Assembly (NCBI GenBank): GCA_026647565.1
Contig: JAPKGU010000019.1
Span: 1 to 34,690, forward strand
Source: Phycisphaerales bacterium
GTDB taxonomy: Bacteria; Planctomycetota; Phycisphaerae; Phycisphaerales; UBA1924
Reading direction: 5' to 3'
DNA length: 34,690 nucleotides
In this document: positions 1-9,507 of the stretch, piece after piece
Layout of the letters: each line of letters starts with the position of its first letter
How positions within the stretch are numbered: position 1 is the first letter of the stretch
Translations under genes and position numbers: made by a program
Notes under the pieces: model-generated
Seen by the model: only the letters and a program-made list of their open reading frames with translations
What the model was told of the DNA's origin: nothing
The model's database searches: none

Positions 1-3000
1 GGACATCCACTCCCGCCGCGGCATACGCGCTCGTCAGCTGCGAGACGATGTTGTCGAGCAGGAACTTGTCCACCGTGCGTCCGTCGGCCACATTCCCGGA
101 GTACCCGAGGATCCGGGCGTCGAACCCGGCCAGGTTGGTCGTCAGGCCGCCGGCCTCAAGCCAGTCTATCGAGCCGCCCCTCGTCTCCAGCAGGATGTTC
201 TGGACCTCGCGCGGGGCCGAAGCAACCGTGCCGCCGAACTGCTGGATCTGGATCTGGTAGTCGGTGTTGAACGCGCCCTGGAGGTACAGCGCGTACTTCG
301 CCGGCACCGTGCCATCGGAGCCGATGGCCCCGCTGGTCACGAAGTCGATGAAGAAGTCACCGTTCTCGTCGAACCCGTAGGAGTTCGTGCCGTTGTCGGC
401 GAGCACGCCCGGCACGCCCTCGCGTCCCGTAAAGTCGGTCGGCGAGAAGACCATCACGCCGTCGTCGATGCCCGTCGAGTTCGTCGTGTCGAACAGGCCG
501 AACTGCACCGAGCCGCGATAGTCAAAGAACGTCGAGAGCAGGAAGATATCCTGGACCGAGCGCTGGTTGCGTGAGCCGAGGTCGGCGCCGAGGTCCGCAA
601 GCTTGACCGTGAACCGAAGACGCGTGCCCGGCGCGATCGCCTGCTTGTTGTTCAGGTGGAAGATGTCCACATCGGCCCACACGTCGCCCGGGATGCCCGC
701 GTGGCCGTTCGGACCGATCGCCGAGGAGACGGAGACCGTCCGCACCGGCGTGGCAACGCCGTCGATCGTCTGCGTCTCGTAGATCGAGCTGACCCCGTCC
801 GGGCTGGTTCCCGTGACGATGTCGTCCGCCGTGCCCTTCACGCCGTCCGCGCCCGCACCGTACACAAACGTGTACGAGCCGACGATCCGCGTCGTGATGT
901 CGTCGGCCGTGCCGAAGACGCGGTCCGGTCCCGCGAAGTCGATCGGCGCCGGGGCGTAGACCAGCGAGTTGCCGTCGCCCGCGTTCGTCGAGGCGTTGAA
1001 GCCCGATTCGCCGTCGTCGAAGATCTCGACCGAGAATCGGTACGTGCCGACCGCGCCCGGGATCGAATCGATGTTGGTCACAACGCTCGGATCGTCCAGG
1101 TTCAGGGCGTTGGTCACGGCGATGGTGTACACGCCGGTCTGCTTGATGAGGAACGCCTGCTCGCTGACCAGGTCGAACTCCGTCAGTCCGGGCACCGGAA
1201 GCGAAAGGAGCACGCTCGACGACGCGCCGAGCGACACGATCGCGCCCGTCGGATCGATCACGTAACGACCCGCCAGCAGGGCCGATCCCTGCATCTGGCC
1301 GAGACGGAGGATCTGCCCCGCCTGGAGCGTCACGCGATACAGATCCGCGTCGCCGCCCGGCTTGAAGAAGTCGATGTTCGTGTCCGGGTGGTCGCCGATC
1401 GACCCGCGGATCGTGTACTGCTTGTTCGCGTCCGCCACGCCGTCCGAGGCGCGGTTGTTGTCCATCACGATGTCGAGGTTGAACGGACCGTAGAAGTCGA
1501 CGTTGGTCACGCCGAAGCCGGTGCCCGTCGTCGTCGAGCCGGGCGTCAGCTTGTCGCCCGCATCGCCCACGAACGTGTCGTCCGAATAGTTGTCGTTCAC
1601 GCCGATGAACCCGTCGCCGTCGCCGTCCAGACGCCCGTTCACCAGCGAGCCGCGAAGGATGCTCTGCTCAAGCTCGAAGCGGAAGACGCCCGGGCCCGGC
1701 ACGCCGACGACCTGCGGCAGGTTCCGCTCGGTCACGGCCCTGGAGAACATCACGGTCGCACGGCGCGTCGAGGCGTCGTAGGCCAGCGTGTAATCGATGC
1801 CCTCGATCAGTCGGATCTTCACGCTGCCAGTGCCGCGAACCTCCGAGACCGAGAGCGCCCGAGAGAGCGTCGAGACGTCGATCGGGAGATTGAACGTCAT
1901 CGTCGCGTAGAAGATGCGCGACGCCTGATCGACCTGCAGGTTCGTCACCTGGATGGCGACGGGATCGTAATCGATCACGCCGACCTTCAGGTTGGCCTGG
2001 TTCCGCGCCGCGACGCCGCCGATGGTCGCGGCACCGATCGAGCCGGTCGCGCCGATCTGGTAGGACTCCGAGTTGACGTTGGAGCCGACCTCGTTGCCGC
2101 CGATCACGATCGATCCGATCGTCGATCGGCCCTCGGCGACGAGATCGTCGGCGTTACCGAAGAAGCCGTCGGAGCCGCGCGAGATGCCCGCCACGATGTC
2201 GGACTCTCGGAAGTTCCCGCCGACCGAGACGGTGCCGATCGTGCCCGTGGTGACCGCATCGGCATCAGCGCCCGAGCCGCCGAATCGACCGTCGGCCCCG
2301 AGATCGACGCCGGCCATGATCGACGAGTCGAACATGTCGCCCGCGATCGAGACCGTCCCGATCGCGTCACGCGCGGAGATCCATCCGCGATTGAGCGAGG
2401 CCGCCGTGAACGTGCCGATCGAATCGCCCGCCCTCACGAACCCGACGTTGACCGATCCGCCGATCACGACCGACGCGATCGAGCGATCCGAGGAGATCAG
2501 GCCGAGCATCGTCTTGCCGATCGAGACCGAGCCGAGCTCGAGGGCCGAGATCGACGCCTCGCCGCTGACGCCGGGGGAGGTGTTGCCGAAGAAGCCCGAG
2601 ATGTTGGTCGCCGTGATCGTCCGCGCCTGGACGTGGCCCCCGAAGAAGTCCGCCGTCGTCAGCGAACCAAGCGTCCCGCCGACGATGATCTGGCCGGTCG
2701 TGCTCAGCGTGCCGAGCACCAGCGAGTTCAGGTCCGCATCGACCTTGATCGCGCTGTCGCCCGACAGCGTGCCCACGACCGTGATCGACCCGATGCCCGT
2801 GTCGTCGCGCCCGACGATCCGAAGGTTGTTGAGCACGCCCGCGCCCGCCGCCTCGACCCGTAGCGCCGAAGCGCCAGACGTGCCGGTGAACGAGATCGTT
2901 CGCGTCGAAGCGTCCCAAGCCGCGCGGCCGGGGCCGCTCAGCGTGATCCGGGTCGAGACGCCGCCCACGTTGACGGTCAGACCCGCCGCAGGCACGACGG

Positions 3001-6000
3001 TCCCGAGCTGTGTCTCGCCCGGCGCGAGGAACTCGGCGTCCGTCGATTCTCTCTCCGCGCTGGCACGCACGATCCTCGCGTCGATCCCGCCCGCGAGCCC
3101 GTCGGACGTGAGCCGCGCGTTCACGACGCTGCCCGTGACCACGATGTTCTGCGCCAGCGAGACGCCGATCGCCGTCCGGTCGTCGCCGCCGATGTACAGG
3201 CCGTCCGCGCCGGCATTCACGCCCGCGACAAAGTCGACCGTGTTGAGCGCGCCGACGGTGATGCCGTTCATCGTTCCGGACTTGACCGTGTCGGCATTCG
3301 CTCCGGTCCCGCCCGGGAGGTTGTCCGCGCCGAAGGACATGACACCCGCGCCGAAGAACGCACGGTTCACGCCGCCCGAGAACGCGATGTTGCCCAGGAA
3401 ATCGCCCGCGGCGATCATCGTGGCCTTCGAGGTGGTGCCGCCGTTGTTTGAGGCTCCGCCGTTGACCTGCATCGAGAGGATCGACCGCCCCGCCCAGACC
3501 GTCGCCTCGAAGATCGAGCCGTCGGTGACAACGAACGAGGTGATGTTGCGGCCGGCGGTGATCGACGGGCCGTCCTTGCCGATCGTCGGCGCCACACCCG
3601 CGGGCAGGCGGTTCCGCAGCGCGTCATAGGGAACCGACGCCGAGAGCGCCGGGTTGATGCCCACATCACCGAAGATCCCGTCCGCCGAACCCACGACGCG
3701 GAGACTGGTGATGTCGCGATCGGCGTGCACGTTGCCGAGCAGGTGACCGCTCGTGATGACGAGCGAGTCGATCGAGCCGTCATAGGCCGCGATCGTGCGA
3801 TCCTTGTAGAAGGAGCCGTTGTTGATCGCCACCGAGCCGATGCCGCCGGACCAGGAGATGATGCTCCCGCCGAAGTCGCCGTTGACGGTGACACTCGCCA
3901 GGCGTCCGAACGCGATGATCGAGCCGTTCCCGACGAGATTGCTTCCGGGCTTGGCCGAGACGCCGCCCAGCACGATCGACCCGGTCAGGTTGTTCCCGAT
4001 GCGGATGTCGTTGTACAGCGTCCCGCCGGCCGTGACGCTCCCCAGGTTGCCGCGGACCAGGATGACGCTGGGCTTGGACTGGTTGCCGATGTGGCGACCC
4101 GCCGTCATCGTCCCGATCCCGGCGCTGATGTCGGTGACGACATCGAGGTCGCGGGCCGCAGCGAGCAGCGTGACGGTGCCGAACGCCGTCGTCGTGCGCA
4201 CGCTCGCGCGGATATCGCCCGCCGTGGTGCGGATCGTGCCGATCGGGCCGGCCGAGGCGATCGAGCCGCTGATCAGGTTCGCCGCCGAGACCAGGTCCAG
4301 ACGCCCGCGCGGGCCTGTCACGTTGATCGACGTGTTGATGATGCTGTCCGTCGCCGTGAACGAGTTGATGGGGCCGGAGATGTTGAACGTCGAGGAGACC
4401 ACGCTCTGCGAGGCCGTCATCGTCCTCAACTCGCCCGCCGTCACGTTGCTGGCGCGGACCCGCGACGTCGTGATCGACAGGATCGTCCCGTCCACATCCA
4501 GACTGACACGCGTCAGGTCCGACGCCGACACGGTGTTGAGATTCCCGACCACGTCGACCGTCAGATCCTTGATCGTTCCCAGGAGCGATCCGACAACCGT
4601 CGAGGTCCCGTTCACCGTGAGCCGATCCAGGTTCCCGTCGATGATGATCGCGTTGGGGAAGTACTCGATCGCCGTGCCCGTCAGCGTCGAGTTCCGATAC
4701 TCGTCCGCCGTGATGAACCCGACGTCGCCCGTCGCCTGCAGCAGCACCGCGTCGAACACGCCGCCGAGGATCTGCACACGCTCCATCGTGTCCGCGAAGA
4801 TCTCCGTCCGGAAGATGCTCGCGTCACGCGTGATGATGTCCCGAAGGTTCGCACGCCCGATCCGATCGTCGCCGTACGTCTGAGAGCTCCAGAACGCGTC
4901 CAGATTCGATGCCGAGATGTACGCGTCGATGATCCGCCCGCCACCGGCAAGCTCGATCGTTCCGATGCCGTCCGCCTCCGCGGCATCCACCACCGCGTCG
5001 AACGCCGAGATCGTGCTCGAGATCGTCGCGCCCGCGATCCGGTCGCCGATCACCAGGCGGATCTCGTTCGAAGCGAAAATGCCCGTCGTCGAGAGCGGCG
5101 AATCCGTCCGCTGCGCAAGGCCGCTGCCGATGTCCACCCTCGCGATGATCGCGGCATACACCGAGCCCACGATCCCCTCGAACGCGCCGGCCGGCGTGAT
5201 GCCGTCCGCGTTCGCGATCAGGTTGATCAACTCGGCCGTCCCGCCCTGGAGGATCACGTCGCCGACTGTGCCGTCCACGCGAACCTCGGTCACGTTCCCC
5301 GATCGCACGACCAGGCCGTTCAGGTAAGGATCAAACAGCGACCCGATGTCGTCCAGGAACGCGCCACCCGCCGGCACCGCCGAGGAGTCGGTCGGGCGGC
5401 TCGTCTGCCCCGCCCAGTCACCATCCACCGTCGCCGCCAGAATGCCGAGCGCCCCGCCGACCGTCGCCTGAAGGCCCGACGCAAGACCCAGGAACGGCCC
5501 GATCAGCTTCGGACCGAACGGCACCACCTCGGTCCGTCCGAGACTGCCCGTGCCGATCTGAACGAACTGGATGCCGAGCACGTCGATCGCAACCAAGTCG
5601 CCCAGAGGCGTCGCGTTGGTGATGGTCTCCATCGCCACGCCGCCCGTCTGCTCGATGCTCCAGACGTCGATCTCGCCCGCGCCCGTGATGCTGACGCTCG
5701 ACGTCGCAACCGCGTTCGCGATGTTGATCCGACCAATCGAGACCGGCGTGCCGGTCCGGCCGTCGCTCGTGATGTCCAGGCGCTGGCCCGCGCCGCTGAG
5801 GTCGACCGAGATCTCGCCGATCGCGACGCCCTGCGACCCGTCGACGGGCACGAACCGCACAAGACCGACCTGCACGCCCGAGGGCGCGCCCGCCACGCTG
5901 ATCCTCACCTTCGCGCCGCCGTCGTCGACCAGTTCGAGCACCTGCCCGCCGATGATCGGCAGGAACGTGTTCGCGGAGTTGATGTCGATCTGCGGGATGT

Positions 6001-8950
6001 CAACGAAGCGCACATCCGAGCCGAACCCCGTGTTGAACGTCGCCAGGCCGCTGCCCGTGCCGCCCCAGATCCCGATGTTCGTGCTGTCCGCCTCGGTGTC
6101 GCCGATGTCCTGCGAGACCAGCATCCCGCCCATGATCGAACCCGGTGACATGCGGATCGAGAGCGACGGGCCGAAGATGTGCCCGCCCACGCGGAACATG
6201 CCGATGGATCCGTCGCCCCCCTCGTTCCCCGTCCGGAGCGTGAAGCGCGAGCCGGTGGTCGAGGAGATGCCCGCGTCGCGATCGACGCCGATCGAGCCGC
6301 GGACGTCGATGACGCCCACGCGTCCGCCGACCGTCATGTTCAGGTTGCCGAGGTCGCCCTCCAGCCCGTCGTTGTTCCCGGCGCCCGCGGGGACCGCAAG
6401 CCCCGTGACGAGGTTGCCGAAGTCCCCGCCGATGAAGACGTTGATCACGTCCTGGCGGAAGCCCTCGAACTCGATGTTCAGGTCCGACCCCGTCGTGATG
6501 TTGTACAGACTCCCCGAGACCGACAGCGTGCCGCCGCCCCAGGTCATGAGCGCCTGGACGTCGTCCACGTCGGTGTTGATGTACTCCGTGGGATCGGCGT
6601 CGGTGCCCGCGGACGTGCGGATGCCCGTGCCGACGCGCACGGCGCCCATCGACCCCTCGAGCACCGCGATGTTGACGTCGTTGCCCAGCCCGTTCGTCAC
6701 GTTGTCCTGGCCGAGAGAGGCGCCCGTCCGCAGCGCGCCGAACGTCACGGGCGCAAGCCCGGAGATCGTCACCTCGTAGTCCGAGCCGGAGGTCTCACCC
6801 CCGTCGTTGTTGCCGGGGATCGTGACCACCAGGAAGTACTGGCCCGGCGCGTTCGGCTTGAACGTGAAGACCGCCGAGGAGTTGCCCCGCACCTGCGCCG
6901 AGTTCGCCGCCAGGATCCGGCCGTCCTGATCGACGACTCGGACATACTCAGCCGTCGCGTTGGAGATCTCGACGCGAACATCCGTCGTGCCGTCCACCAC
7001 GAAGCCGTACACGTCAGCAAGGTCCTCTGCCGTGTTCACCGGGTCGCGGAAGCCGACGTTGCCGCTGATGATGACCGACGTGCCGCCCCGGTTGATGAAC
7101 TCCGAGGAGAGCGCCGTGTCGTTGCGGAAGAAGCCGTTGCCGAAGTAGTACGCCTGTCCCGTGCCGCCGTCGATCGAGTTGACGCTCGTGCGGTCGAGCT
7201 GGGCGTTCACCGACGCCTCCACGCCAGCGGAGAGCAGGATCGCCTGCGCGACCTCGCGCTCGCGATACCGGAGCGAATCGATCATCGCCCGCTGCGTCGG
7301 GTCCGACCGATCGCCAAGGACGGTGATGTCGATCAGCGACCTGCCCGCGATCGCCACCTCGCCCAGCGTCCGGCCGACAAAGAGCACGGAACCGGTCTTG
7401 TTGATCGGGTCGACGTCGATATCGCCCGCGTCCGAGTCCGCATCCGGCACCCAGATGCCCGCATCGCTCGCCCCGATGAACTGGCCCAGATCGCCCTGCA
7501 CGGAGAACGAGCCGAGCGGGTACGCGATCGCCAGGGTCTGGACGGCGCCGTTGAACTTGCTCGAGCCGAAGACCGCGCCGTGGATGGAGATCGACCCCAC
7601 CGACGAGCCGTCGGTCGTGAAGATCCCCTGGTCCGCGCGATTGAAGCCGGTTGTGACGAACCCGCCGGTGCCCGCGGGAAGTCCGTCCGGGTTGTAGTTG
7701 TTCTGCGGACGCACCCAGGGGCTTCCGATGATGACGGACATCGGGCTTTCCGGCAGCCCCACGACGCCGTCGACCGTCGTGAGGAATCCGAAGCCCCCGC
7801 CCTCGAAGTCAGACCCGAGGCCACGCACGTCCTCGATCCGCTCGTACTCGCCGTTGTTGATCCGGCCCCCGACCATCGACAGGGATGTCCGAAGGTCCGC
7901 GCCCGAGATCTCGATCCGGCCGATCCCGTCGTTGAAGTTCGGGATGCCGTTGTCGTCCGGATCGACGAGCGTGATGTTCAGCCCGTCGATCGTCCCGAGC
8001 GCCGTCGTCTGGACGATGTCGCGCCCGTACAGGTCCAGGAAGCGGATCGTCGCCCCGACCGGGCCGGAGAACACCGCTTCGACGCCGAAAACCCGCGACT
8101 CGACGATCGAGACGAAGTTGCCCGCCGGCGTCGTCATCGTCACGTTGTCAACGCCGAACTGCACCAGGCCCGACGCCGAGAAGCGGATCTGATCGAAGAC
8201 CGGGTTCGCCGTGCTCCCCGTCGTGAACGTGTACGTTCCGATGCCGGGGTTGCCGGGGTTGCTGCTCAACGCCCGCAGCTGATCGCCCGTCAGCGTCCGG
8301 ACCACCTGGCCCCGGAAGAACAGGGTGACGGTCATCCGCGTCGAGTCCAGACCGACCGTGTTCCCGTACCCCAGGAAGTCCATCTGCATCTGCTGCATCG
8401 CGATGTTCGTGTTGTTCGTCGAGTTCGCGTTCCGCAGCATCAGCGTGAACTGCTCGCCCGCGACCATCTGCGTCGCCATCGCCTCTTCGTTGCCCAGCCC
8501 CGCGTCCCGCAGCACGACCATCCGCTGCGGGATCGTGATGTTGTGCGTGATCCGCAGGCCGCTCTCGAAGACCGTCCCCGTCGGCACCGGCAGCTGCGCC
8601 GTCAGGTCGTCCTCGATGTAACCCGAGAAGTCCTCGGTCACGACCTCAGGATCCCCGTCCTCGATCTCTTCCTGCGTCTGCAGGACCGGGATCGTCACGC
8701 CGAACACCGCGCGAACCTCACCGATCTCGTTGTCAACCAGGTCGCTCGGCGTGATCGTCAGCGAGAACAGCAGTTGGCGGGGCTCCAGACGCTCCACCAC
8801 CGCCAGGCCCGCCATCGAGCTCAGATGCTCCGCGCCGCCCGCGGCCAAGTCGTGCCGCGACGCCAAGCCCCCGGAACCACCCAGGCCCGACTGGCCAAGC
8901 TGAGAAACAGGACGCGAATAGGGACGACGGGAGCGACGAGAACCCTTCAT
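1..8950 (-). CDS. Giant LEPR-XLL surface/extracellular protein with beta-solenoid-like repeats; 3' end truncated by window edge
   Basis: Manual reverse-strand reading from ATG at 8950 (SD-like GAGGAG at 8957-8962): MKGSRRSRRPYSRPVSQLGQSGLGGSGG...VVERLEPRQLLFSLTITPSDL... In-frame residues at the left edge read VDKFLLDNIVSQLTSAYAAAGVDV with no stop. Repeated 'GSIGTVSVGGNF..S.I.AG' beta-strand units throughout. Not in the ORF track because no stop occurs before position 1. Confidence 0.9.
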   Translation of the reverse strand, partial: MKGSRRSRRPYSRPVSQLGQSGLGGSGGLASRHDLAAGGAEHLSSMAGLAVVERLEPRQLLFSLTITPSDLVDNEIGEVRAVFGVTIPVLQTQEEIEDGDPEVVTEDFSGYIEDDLTAQLPVPTGTVFESGLRITHNITIPQRMVVLRDAGLGNEEAMATQMVAGEQFTLMLRNANSTNNTNIAMQQMQMDFLGYGNTVGLDSTRMTVTLFFRGQVVRTLTGDQLRALSSNPGNPGIGTYTFTTGSTANPVFDQIRFSASGLVQFGVDNVTMTTPAGNFVSIVESRVFGVEAVFSGPVGATIRFLDLYGRDIVQTTALGTIDGLNITLVDPDDNGIPNFNDGIGRIEISGADLRTSLSMVGGRINNGEYERIEDVRGLGSDFEGGGFGFLTTVDGVVGLPESPMSVIIGSPWVRPQNNYNPDGLPAGTGGFVTTGFNRADQGIFTTDGSSVGSISIHGAVFGSSKFNGAVQTLAIAYPLGSFSVQGDLGQFIGASDAGIWVPDADSDAGDIDVDPINKTGSVLFVGRTLGEVAIAGRSLIDITVLGDRSDPTQRAMIDSLRYREREVAQAILLSAGVEASVNAQLDRTSVNSIDGGTGQAYYFGNGFFRNDTALSSEFINRGGTSVIISGNVGFRDPVNTAEDLADVYGFVVDGTTDVRVEISNATAEYVRVVDQDGRILAANSAQVRGNSSAVFTFKPNAPGQYFLVVTIPGNNDGGETSGSDYEVTISGLAPVTFGALRTGASLGQDNVTNGLGNDVNIAVLEGSMGAVRVGTGIRTSAGTDADPTEYINTDVDDVQALMTWGGGTLSVSGSLYNITTGSDLNIEFEGFRQDVINVFIGGDFGNLVTGLAVPAGAGNNDGLEGDLGNLNMTVGGRVGVIDVRGSIGVDRDAGISSTTGSRFTLRTGNEGGDGSIGMFRVGGHIFGPSLSIRMSPGSIMGGMLVSQDIGDTEADSTNIGIWGGTGSGLATFNTGFGSDVRFVDIPQIDINSANTFLPIIGGQVLELVDDGGAKVRISVAGAPSGVQVGLVRFVPVDGSQGVAIGEISVDLSGAGQRLDITSDGRTGTPVSIGRINIANAVATSSVSITGAGEIDVWSIEQTGGVAMETITNATPLGDLVAIDVLGIQFVQIGTGSLGRTEVVPFGPKLIGPFLGLASGLQATVGGALGILAATVDGDWAGQTSRPTDSSAVPAGGAFLDDIGSLFDPYLNGLVVRSGNVTEVRVDGTVGDVILQGGTAELINLIANADGITPAGAFEGIVGSVYAAIIARVDIGSGLAQRTDSPLSTTGIFASNEIRLVIGDRIAGATISSTISAFDAVVDAAEADGIGTIELAGGGRIIDAYISASNLDAFWSSQTYGDDRIGRANLRDIITRDASIFRTEIFADTMERVQILGGVFDAVLLQATGDVGFITADEYRNSTLTGTAIEYFPNAIIIDGNLDRLTVNGTSTVVGSLLGTIKDLTVDVVGNLNTVSASDLTRVSLDVDGTILSITTSRVRASNVTAGELRTMTASQSVVSSTFNISGPINSFTATDSIINTSINVTGPRGRLDLVSAANLISGSIASAGPIGTIRTTAGDIRASVRTTTAFGTVTLLAAARDLDVVTDISAGIGTMTAGRHIGNQSKPSVILVRGNLGSVTAGGTLYNDIRIGNNLTGSIVLGGVSAKPGSNLVGNGSIIAFGRLASVTVNGDFGGSIISWSGGIGSVAINNGSFYKDRTIAAYDGSIDSLVITSGHLLGNVHADRDITSLRVVGSADGIFGDVGINPALSASVPYDALRNRLPAGVAPTIGKDGPSITAGRNITSFVVTDGSIFEATVWAGRSILSMQVNGGASNNGGTTSKATMIAAGDFLGNIAFSGGVNRAFFGAGVMSFGADNLPGGTGANADTVKSGTMNGITVGALNTVDFVAGVNAGADGLYIGGDDRTAIGVSLAQNIVVTGSVVNARLTSDGLAGGIDARIVRASAERESTDAEFLAPGETQLGTVVPAAGLTVNVGGVSTRITLSGPGRAAWDASTRTISFTGTSGASALRVEAAGAGVLNNLRIVGRDDTGIGSITVVGTLSGDSAIKVDADLNSLVLGTLSTTGQIIVGGTLGSLTTADFFGGHVQARTITATNISGFFGNTSPGVSGEASISALELGSVSIGKTMLGLISSDRSIASVVIGGSVNVGFVRAGDSIGTFTAASLNRGWISARDAIGTVSIAGDMFDSSIMAGVDLGADGRFGGSGADADAVTTGTIGTVSVGGNFRESDIVAGISRGSDGFFGNADDLVAEGRSTIGSIVIGGNEVGSNVNSESYQIGATGSIGAATIGGVAARNQANLKVGVIDYDPVAIQVTNLQVDQASRIFYATMTFNLPIDVSTLSRALSVSEVRGTGSVKIRLIEGIDYTLAYDASTRRATVMFSRAVTERNLPQVVGVPGPGVFRFELEQSILRGSLVNGRLDGDGDGFIGVNDNYSDDTFVGDAGDKLTPGSTTTGTGFGVTNVDFYGPFNLDIVMDNNRASDGVADANKQYTIRGSIGDHPDTNIDFFKPGGDADLYRVTLQAGQILRLGQMQGSALLAGRYVIDPTGAIVSLGASSSVLLSLPVPGLTEFDLVSEQAFLIKQTGVYTIAVTNALNLDDPSVVTNIDSIPGAVGTYRFSVEIFDDGESGFNASTNAGDGNSLVYAPAPIDFAGPDRVFGTADDITTRIVGSYTFVYGAGADGVKGTADDIVTGTSPDGVSSIYETQTIDGVATPVRTVSVSSAIGPNGHAGIPGDVWADVDIFHLNNKQAIAPGTRLRFTVKLADLGADLGSRNQRSVQDIFLLSTFFDYRGSVQFGLFDTTNSTGIDDGVMVFSPTDFTGREGVPGVLADNGTNSYGFDENGDFFIDFVTSGAIGSDGTVPAKYALYLQGAFNTDYQIQIQQFGGTVASAPREVQNILLETRGGSIDWLEAGGLTTNLAGFDARILGYSGNVADGRTVDKFLLDNIVSQLTSAYAAAGVDV
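8768..8788 (-). other. LEPR-XLL motif (LEPRQLL) of planctomycete-type large exported proteins
   Basis: Reverse complement of 8768-8788 is CTGGAGCCCCGCCAACTGCTG = LEPRQLL, residues 55-61 of the giant ORF. Confidence 0.85.
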
Positions 8951-9362
8951 GGCTGCTCCTCAAGAGCGAGAGGCCGCGGTCCCTGCGGAGGAACGCGGCC
9001 GGTGTCAACAACTTCGAGCGCTGCACGCGTCACGCACGCCGCGCCACGGCCATTCGCAAGGCGCACGCCGGGGCGCGGCTCGGAATGGGGCGTGGATGGT
9101 AGCGACAACGCGTGCACCGCGGGAGACCTCTTTCGTGCCGAGACGCGCCCAAACGCGGACCCGGACATGTGCTTCTGCTAAGGCTCCGTCGTCGGCCCGG
9201 ACTCGGACGTTCCCATCCGAACCAGGCAACCCTGACGGAGTTCGCGGCCTCGCTCCCGCAGCGTTCAGAACGCTCTCGGAGCACCAGCCGACAGGCCCGA
9301 TGGCGACAAGCGGGGGTCGCCCAAGGGCCGGAGCGCGCACGCTGCGCCGCTCCACGACCGAC

Positions 9363-9391
9363 AATCTACCGATACGTCGTCCGGAAAGCAA
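9363..9391 (-). promoter_or_regulatory. Possible sigma70-like promoter upstream of the giant gene
   Basis: Minus strand TTGCTT-17 nt-TAGATT (TTGCTTTCCGGACGACGTATCGGTAGATT), about 410 nt upstream of the giant gene ATG. Match by eye only. Confidence 0.25.
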
Positions 9392-9507
9392 GGTTCCACA
9401 ACCCCGCCAATCCCCTCTCAGGCACTTTGGGGCAACCACCCCCCTCCACCCGCCTCGTCCCTTCAACCCCAACCGCTTCATTCAATGCCGTACAAAATAA
9501 TAACAAA

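Noticed and set aside
656-9181. Long plus-strand ORFs (735, 518, 807, 402, 1000 aa) over the first 9 kb
   Set aside because: Arg/Asp/His/Ala-biased compositions without recognisable motifs, all antisense to one coherent minus-strand protein with LEPR-XLL and beta-repeats. Typical GC-rich shadow ORFs.
9005-9481. Overlapping ORFs on both strands in the pheA/giant-gene intergenic region
   Set aside because: Short, mutually overlapping, Arg-rich, without motifs or good ribosome-binding sites; more likely leader/intergenic sequence.
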